This document shows positions 23,334 to 26,969 of a stretch of DNA of 26,969 nt, in pieces; position 1 is the stretch's first letter; every line of letters starts with the position of its first letter. Source of the DNA: Massilia sp. UBA2604. GTDB lineage: Bacteria > Pseudomonadota > Gammaproteobacteria > Burkholderiales > Burkholderiaceae_D. The position numbers were made by a program, and so were the translations under genes. The stretch lies in assembly GCA_002339265.1 (NCBI GenBank), contig DDKG01000135.1, forward strand, positions 29,118 to 56,086. Direction: 5' to 3'. A model generated the notes under the pieces. It was not told the DNA's origin, searched no databases, and saw nothing but the letters and a program-made list of their open reading frames with translations.

Positions 23334-23792
23334 ATGAACCTCCAGCTCAGCGATATCGGTGAAGCCATCCAGCTGGCGATCGCGCCGGTGTTCCTGCTGG
23401 CCGGGGTGGGCACGATGCTGATCGTGCTGACCAATCGCCTGGGTCGCCTGATCGACCGCAGCCGGGTGCTGGAAGACCGTCTGAAGGCAAATCCCGAGAA
23501 TGAATGCATGGGCGAACTGCTCAGCCTCTACTATCGCACCCGTCTCATCAACGTCGGCATCACCGCCAGCACGGTGTGCGGCCTGCTGATCTGCGTCGTG
23601 ATCGCCATGCTGTTCCTGGGAGACACCACCGACCTGCCGGTCGATCATTACATTGCCCTGTGCTTCGTGGGCGGCATGCTGGCGCTGATCGTCGCCTTTG
23701 TCTATTTCATGCGCGAGATCGTGATCTGCTGCAGCTTCATGCGCGAACAGCAGCTGAAGGTGCTGGAAGGCTGCGCGGCTACCGCAGGATAG
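23334..23792 (+). CDS. DUF2721 family membrane protein
   Basis: The 152-residue product has three transmembrane segments (about residues 14-33, 75-98, 107-130) separated by the polar stretch TNRLGRLIDRSRVLEDRL, typical of the DUF2721 family. The ATG at 23334 makes MNLQLSDIGEAIQLAIAPV the N-terminus, matching the family; the upstream in-frame start at 23220 would add 38 non-homologous residues. The function is unknown, and adjacency to otsA does not suggest one. A hairpin follows 11 nt after the stop. Confidence 0.85.
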   Translation: MNLQLSDIGEAIQLAIAPVFLLAGVGTMLIVLTNRLGRLIDRSRVLEDRLKANPENECMGELLSLYYRTRLINVGITASTVCGLLICVVIAMLFLGDTTDLPVDHYIALCFVGGMLALIVAFVYFMREIVICCSFMREQQLKVLEGCAATAG

Positions 23793-23803
23793 GATGGGAG
23801 GTT

Positions 23804-23824
23804 GGCCGGCGCAGGACGCCGGCC
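23804..23824. terminator. Hairpin between convergent genes
   Basis: GGCCGGCG (23804-23811) pairs perfectly with CGCCGGCC (23817-23824) around the loop CAGGA. It lies between the DUF2721 stop (23792) and the 3' end of the minus-strand SDR remnant (23841). There is no T-run on either strand, so termination is plausible but not certain. Confidence 0.45.
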
Positions 23825-23840
23825 GGTAGGAGTGCCGCGC

Positions 23841-24374
23841 TCAGAATTCCTGGGCCGTCGGCCGCAGGACGATCTCGTTGATGTCGACGTCGTCCGGCTG
23901 CTCGATCACGAAGGCGACGGCGCGCGCGATGGTCTCGGCCGGGATGGCCGCCTTGTAGAAGTCCATCACCGCCGCCTGCGAGGTGCCCGAGGTCGAGAAC
24001 TTGAGGTCGCTCTCGACGGCGCCCGGTGCGATCGAGGTCACCCGCATCTTGCTGCCCACCTCATGGCGCAGCCCCTCCGAGATGGCGCAGCCCCTCCGAG
24101 ATGGCGCTGACGGCGAACTTGGTGCCCGAATAGACCGTGCCGCCGGGCGAGAACACCTTGGTGCCGGCGACCGAGCTGATGTTGATGACGTGGCCGCTGC
24201 TGCGCCCGAGGAACATCGGCAGGGTGGCGGCGATCCCGTACAGCACCCCTTTCAGGTTGATGTCGATCATCGCGTCCCATTCGTCGGTGTTGACTTCGGC
24301 CATGGGGCGGATCGGCATCAGGCCGGCGTTGTTGACCAGATCCACCAGTATCTTGGCGACGCCGGCGCCTAGGC
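23841..24374 (-). pseudogene. Short-chain dehydrogenase/reductase pseudogene, N-truncated and frameshifted
   Basis: Two frames together give one SDR C-terminal two-thirds. The upstream part holds [44 protein letters not shown] and the catalytic YSGTK. It runs into a premature TGA at 24061-24063. The downstream part continues in another frame with GSKMRVTSIAPGAVESDL to TGA at 23841. The break is an exact 19-bp duplication; removing one copy restores [19 protein letters not shown]. The N-terminal 75 to 80 residues with the GxxxGxG NAD(P) motif are missing: the remnant abuts the stop of the hydrolase gene, implying a deletion. It is not expected to make an active enzyme. Confidence 0.88.
24063..24100. 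repeat. 19-bp exact tandem duplication that breaks the SDR frame
   Basis: ATGGCGCAGCCCCTCCGAG occurs twice in tandem (24063-24081 and 24082-24100), followed by a third partial start ATGGCGC (24101-24107). Nineteen is not a multiple of three, so the duplication shifts the minus-strand SDR frame and creates a TGA. The shared ATGGCGC is the likely slippage or recombination microhomology. Confidence 0.95.
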
Positions 24375-25313
24375 TTACCTGGCCGCCTTCAGATGGCGGT
24401 CCAGGAAGCTGCGCATTTCGCGCGCGATCTCGGGGCCGTGGGTCTCGATCGCGAAGTGGCCGGTGTCGAGGAAGCGGAGATCGGCCTTCGGGTTGTCGCG
24501 CTTGAAGGCCTCGGCGCCGGGCGGCAGGAAGAAGGGATCGTTCTTGCCCCAGATGGCCAGGGTAGGCGGTTGGTGCTGGCGGAAGAAGGCGTGCAGCTGG
24601 GCGTATTGCTTGATGTTCTGGCCGTAGTCCACCAGCAGGTCCATCTGCGGATCGACGCCGATGCGCTCGATCGCCTCGTGGGCCAGCAGGTAGCCGTCCG
24701 GCGCGATCACCGTGGTGTCTTTCACGCCCTCGACGTATTGCCATTTGAGCATGTCCAGGGTGTTGAACTTGCGCAGCGCTTCCCGGTTGGCCGGCGTCGG
24801 ATCGGCCCAGGCGGCCCGCATCGGGGCCCAGCCGGGGCTCAGGCCTTCTTCGTAGGCATTGCCGTTCTGGCTGACGATCGCCGTGATCTTTTCCGGATGG
24901 CGCACCGCCAGGCGCCAGCCGACCGGCGCGCCATAGTCGAACACGTAGATCGCATAACGCTGCAGTCCCTTGGCGGTCGTGAAGGCGTCGATCACGTCGG
25001 CCAGGTTGTCGAAGGTGTACTTGAACGACTTGTCGGCGCGCGTCAGCCCGAAGCCCGGCAGGTCGGGCGCGACCACGCGGTAGCCGGTGGCCAGCTGCGG
25101 GATCAGGTCGCGGAACATATGTGAAGAGGCGCCGAAGCCGTGCAGCAGCAGGACAGCGGGCGCGTCCTTCGGGCCGGCTTCGCGGTAGAACACGTCGACG
25201 CCCATGACCTGGACCGTGTCGTAGCGCACGGCGGGCGCCGGTTCGGCACCCTGGACGGCGCCGGCGCTGCCGACCGCGGCAGCCATCAGTAGTGGATTCA
25301 GAATGCTTTTCAT
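24375..25313 (-). CDS. Exported alpha/beta hydrolase, epoxide hydrolase/dehalogenase-like
   Basis: The 312-residue product starts with a signal peptide ([20 protein letters not shown], cleavage near residue 23). The alpha/beta hydrolase core has the oxyanion motif HGFG (58-61). The nucleophile elbow reads VFDYGAP (124-130), where D126 takes the nucleophile place instead of Ser, as in epoxide hydrolases and haloalkane or haloacetate dehalogenases. The acid is probably D259 (NDPFF) and the base H286 (DTGH). The ATG at 25313 follows GGGAG. It is divergent from a CGNR regulator gene, with operator-like dyads between them, and runs into the SDR remnant. The substrate is unknown. Confidence 0.88.
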   Translation of the reverse strand: MKSILNPLLMAAAVGSAGAVQGAEPAPAVRYDTVQVMGVDVFYREAGPKDAPAVLLLHGFGASSHMFRDLIPQLATGYRVVAPDLPGFGLTRADKSFKYTFDNLADVIDAFTTAKGLQRYAIYVFDYGAPVGWRLAVRHPEKITAIVSQNGNAYEEGLSPGWAPMRAAWADPTPANREALRKFNTLDMLKWQYVEGVKDTTVIAPDGYLLAHEAIERIGVDPQMDLLVDYGQNIKQYAQLHAFFRQHQPPTLAIWGKNDPFFLPPGAEAFKRDNPKADLRFLDTGHFAIETHGPEIAREMRSFLDRHLKAAR

Positions 25314-25347
25314 GACGATCTCCCTGGATGAAGGATGGATTTGATAG

Positions 25348-25430
25348 TAACCTCCTAAGATGTCTTTATGAGGTTATGGCTTAAGTATGGCACGCTTCCA
25401 ATAACCGTTCAAGTATAATGTTGATGGTTA
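25348..25430. promoter_or_regulatory. Divergent promoter region with two identical-geometry dyads
   Basis: The motif TAACC-N19-GGTTA occurs twice: 25348-25352 with 25372-25376, and 25402-25406 with 25426-25430, exactly 54 bp apart. Dyad 1 extends to TAACCTC/GAGGTTA, dyad 2 to CAATAACC/GGTTATTG. A minus-strand promoter, -35 TTGAAC (25412-25407) and -10 CATACT (25389-25384) with a 17-nt spacer, reads toward the hydrolase. A plus-strand -10 TATAAT (25414-25419) reads toward the CGNR gene and lies inside dyad 2. A bound regulator could control both directions. Confidence 0.65.
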
Positions 25431-25446
25431 TTGCGAAAGGAAGACC

Positions 25447-26040
25447 ATGTCTGATAACAAACAGGAAGCGTTACTGACCGAACCGTTGCTCGTGGCTGAC
25501 CACGTGGCGCTCGACCTGCTCAATACCGAATCGCGCAGTGGTGAGCAGTACGTCGATTTCTGGCGCAGCGGGGACGACGTACTGCATTGGCTGGCGCGCT
25601 GCGGGATCGATGCGGGCCAGCCGGGCGGCGGGGCGGCCAAGGATGCCCTGTTACATGACGCCAAGGAGCTCAGGGCGATCGTGCGCGAGCTGGTCGAACG
25701 GCGAAAGAACGGGGAGCGGGGCAATCCGGACCAGCTCAACCTCTACCTGGCGACGAGGCAGTCGGCGCCGGTGCTGGAGTGGGGCGAGGACGGCCCCGTG
25801 CTCGCGCGCCGGCTACCGTCGCCCTCGGCGCAACAGGCGCTGGGACGGGTGGCCGAGGCGGCAGCGGAACTGCTGGCCAATGGACAATTCGAGTACGTGC
25901 GCCAGTGCGAGCATCCCGAGTGCGTGCTGTGGTTCTATGACCGCACCAAATCGCACAGACGCCGTTGGTGCAGCATGGCGCTGTGCGGCAACCGGCACAA
26001 GGCAGCCGAGTTCCGCAAGCGGACCCGCGCCGCTTCCTGA
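25447..26040 (+). CDS. CGNR zinc-finger protein with ABATE domain (putative transcriptional regulator)
   Basis: The 197-residue product has an N-terminal ABATE domain (about 15-145, with LVADHVALDLLNT) and a C-terminal CGNR zinc finger. The zinc ligands are C154, C159, C175 and C180 in CEHPECVLWF...RRRWCSMALCGNRHK, with CGNR at 180-183. The family is predicted to bind DNA as a ligand-responsive regulator. AAAGGA precedes the ATG at 25447. It is divergent from the exported hydrolase, and two matching dyads lie in the shared promoter region, so it is the probable regulator of itself and of the hydrolase (inference). Confidence 0.9.
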   Translation: MSDNKQEALLTEPLLVADHVALDLLNTESRSGEQYVDFWRSGDDVLHWLARCGIDAGQPGGGAAKDALLHDAKELRAIVRELVERRKNGERGNPDQLNLYLATRQSAPVLEWGEDGPVLARRLPSPSAQQALGRVAEAAAELLANGQFEYVRQCEHPECVLWFYDRTKSHRRRWCSMALCGNRHKAAEFRKRTRAAS

Positions 26041-26119
26041 GCGGCCGAATTGAGCATGATTGACTGGCCGCGGCAGCCGGACCTTGCCATCACGTTCGTG
26101 TCGCGCGCCGGCGCCTGCA

Positions 26120-26390
26120 GCGCTCCAACGCGCCCAGCCTGACCCTGGCGCGGGTGGCGCGGTTCCAGGCGGTGGCCGAGCGCTATGGAGTGCCGATCAA
26201 GGCGGCCGGGCTGCAGTTCGCGCTGGCCAATCCGGTGGTTGTGGCCGTGATCCCGGGCGCGAGCCGGCCGGCGCGGGTGGTGGAAGACCAGCTGGCGCTG
26301 CAGGCCAGCATTCCGACGGCCTTCTGGCGCGAGCTGCGCGAGCAAGGGCTGGTGGCGCCTGAGGCACCACTGCCCATCGACGGCTTCTGA
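26120..26390 (+). pseudogene. Aldo/keto reductase C-terminal remnant
   Basis: About 80 residues, ending TGA at 26388-26390, match the C-terminus of D-threo-aldose 1-dehydrogenase-type aldo/keto reductases: ARFQAVAERYGVPIKAAGLQ, then [18 protein letters not shown] and FWRELREQGLVAPEAPLPIDGF. The catalytic Asp/Tyr/Lys/His part, about 240 residues, is absent: the frame meets a TGA at 26061 and the bases just after the CGNR gene show no AKR sequence. A GTG at 26154 could start a 78-residue peptide, but this is a truncated remnant, probably left by a deletion. Confidence 0.82.
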
Positions 26391-26409
26391 AGTCCGAACA
26401 CTGCCCTCT

Positions 26410-26440
26410 GCTAACTGCGACTCCAGGAGTTGCGGTTAGC
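26410..26440. terminator. Long hairpin at the 3' end of the GH2 gene
   Basis: A 31-nt near-perfect dyad pairs GCTAAC (26410-26415) with GTTAGC (26435-26440) and continues inward through GC and ACTCC/GGAGT with two G-T pairs. It covers the stop codon of the minus-strand gene and lies between convergent genes, so it may stop transcription from both sides. There is no T-run. Confidence 0.5.
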
Positions 26441-26969
26441 GCGCGCTTGCCTGCAGCGTCACCGCCGCCGGCGCCAGGCCCTCGGCCGCCACCCGCACCG
26501 TGATCGGGCCGCTGGCGCCCGGCTTCGCGCGCACGATGCCGAGCACCAGGCCGTTGAAGGCCGCCCGTTCGGCCGACGGGAAGGGCTCGAAGCTGGTCGG
26601 GTCACCGTTGTCGGTGGCCACCAGTTCGCCCGGTCCCTCGACCGTGAAGCGCACCCGCTGCATGCTGCGCGGGACATCGACGCCGGCCTTGTCGGCGATG
26701 CGCACGGTGACGAAGGACAGGTCGCGGCCATCGCCGGCAATCGTCGTGCGGTCGGCGCTGGCTCGCAGCGCGGCCGCCTCGCCCGCCGTCTTGACCGAGG
26801 CGCGCGCCCATTCCTTGCCGGCCTTGTAGCTGACCACGCGCACCTCGCCCGGCTCGTATTTCACCTCATCCCAGCGCAGGCGGTAGGTGAACGGCGCCTT
26901 CTTCTTGCGGCCCTGCGATTTGCCGTTGACGAACAGCTCGGCCTCGTCGCCCGAGGTGAACACGTGCAC
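26436..26969 (-). CDS. Glycoside hydrolase family 2 (beta-galactosidase-like) C-terminal part, 5' partial
   Basis: The frame is open from the window edge to TAA at 26436-26438, giving 177 C-terminal residues; the start lies beyond 26969. The opening VFTSGDEAELFVNGKSQGRK and LRWDEVKYEPGEVRVVSYK resemble the DUF4982 domain of GH2 beta-galactosidases. The later Ig-like segment, with DGRDLSFVTVRIADKAGVDV and ATDNGDPTSFEPF, is also typical of these enzymes. The catalytic domain is outside the window, so substrate and activity cannot be judged. Family assignment rests on these C-terminal motifs. Confidence 0.78.
   Translation of the reverse strand: MHVFTSGDEAELFVNGKSQGRKKKAPFTYRLRWDEVKYEPGEVRVVSYKAGKEWARASVKTAGEAAALRASADRTTIAGDGRDLSFVTVRIADKAGVDVPRSMQRVRFTVEGPGELVATDNGDPTSFEPFPSAERAAFNGLVLGIVRAKPGASGPITVRVAAEGLAPAAVTLQASAR

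Noticed and set aside
24063..24100. CRISPR or larger repeat array
   Set aside because: There are only two direct copies with no spacer; it is a simple tandem duplication inside a coding region.

Overview
The window is GC-rich and reads as a betaproteobacterial chromosome. It is most likely from the Oxalobacteraceae (Massilia-like). This is inferred from a PEP-CTERM exosortase substrate, the ParD-like/map gene pair, an SCO/PCuAC/CyoE cluster and codon usage. No sequence comparison could be run.

Region 1 (1-8640, + strand) is a selenocysteine-dependent respiratory formate dehydrogenase operon with its own decoding machinery. The order is fdnG (5' end outside the window, in-frame UGA Sec codon at 136-138 followed by a SECIS hairpin), fdnH (four 4Fe-4S clusters), fdnI (cytochrome b556), fdhE (maturation), selA (Ser-to-Sec tRNA conversion) and selB (Sec-specific elongation factor). 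The Sec tRNA gene selC lies 3.7 kb downstream at 12337-12432. Client enzyme, selA, selB and selC therefore sit within 12.4 kb; selD is not in the window.

Region 2 (8602-11444, - strand) is a Tat-exported phosphocholine-type phospholipase C followed by a small PEP-CTERM protein whose 3' end overlaps the selB 3' end antisense. Region 3 (11627-14366) holds udk, selC, a two-gene unit encoding a GcvH-like lipoyl carrier and a DsrE-like protein, and on the other strand a ParD-like ribbon-helix-helix gene translationally coupled to methionine aminopeptidase, with a clear promoter and inverted-repeat operator.

Region 4 (14387-21400) begins with a large lipoprotein combining two discoidin-type domains with a di-heme DHOR domain (- strand). 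It continues on the + strand with a copper/cytochrome-oxidase maturation group: DUF2946, SCO, PCuAC, an unknown membrane protein and CyoE. Region 5 (21478-23792) has an otsA without otsB and a DUF2721 membrane protein.

Region 6 (23804-26969) shows decay and rearrangement. A short-chain dehydrogenase pseudogene lacks its N-terminus and is frameshifted by an exact 19-bp tandem duplication. Next is an intact secreted alpha/beta hydrolase divergent from a CGNR zinc-finger regulator, with two operator-like dyads of identical geometry (TAACC-N19-GGTTA) between them. An aldo/keto reductase C-terminal remnant and the C-terminal part of a probable GH2 glycoside hydrolase end the window.

No mobile element, CRISPR array or rRNA was seen. 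The best candidates for something little described are the GcvH-like/DsrE pair directly behind selC, the autoregulated-looking ParD-like/map operon, and the twin-dyad divergent promoter.
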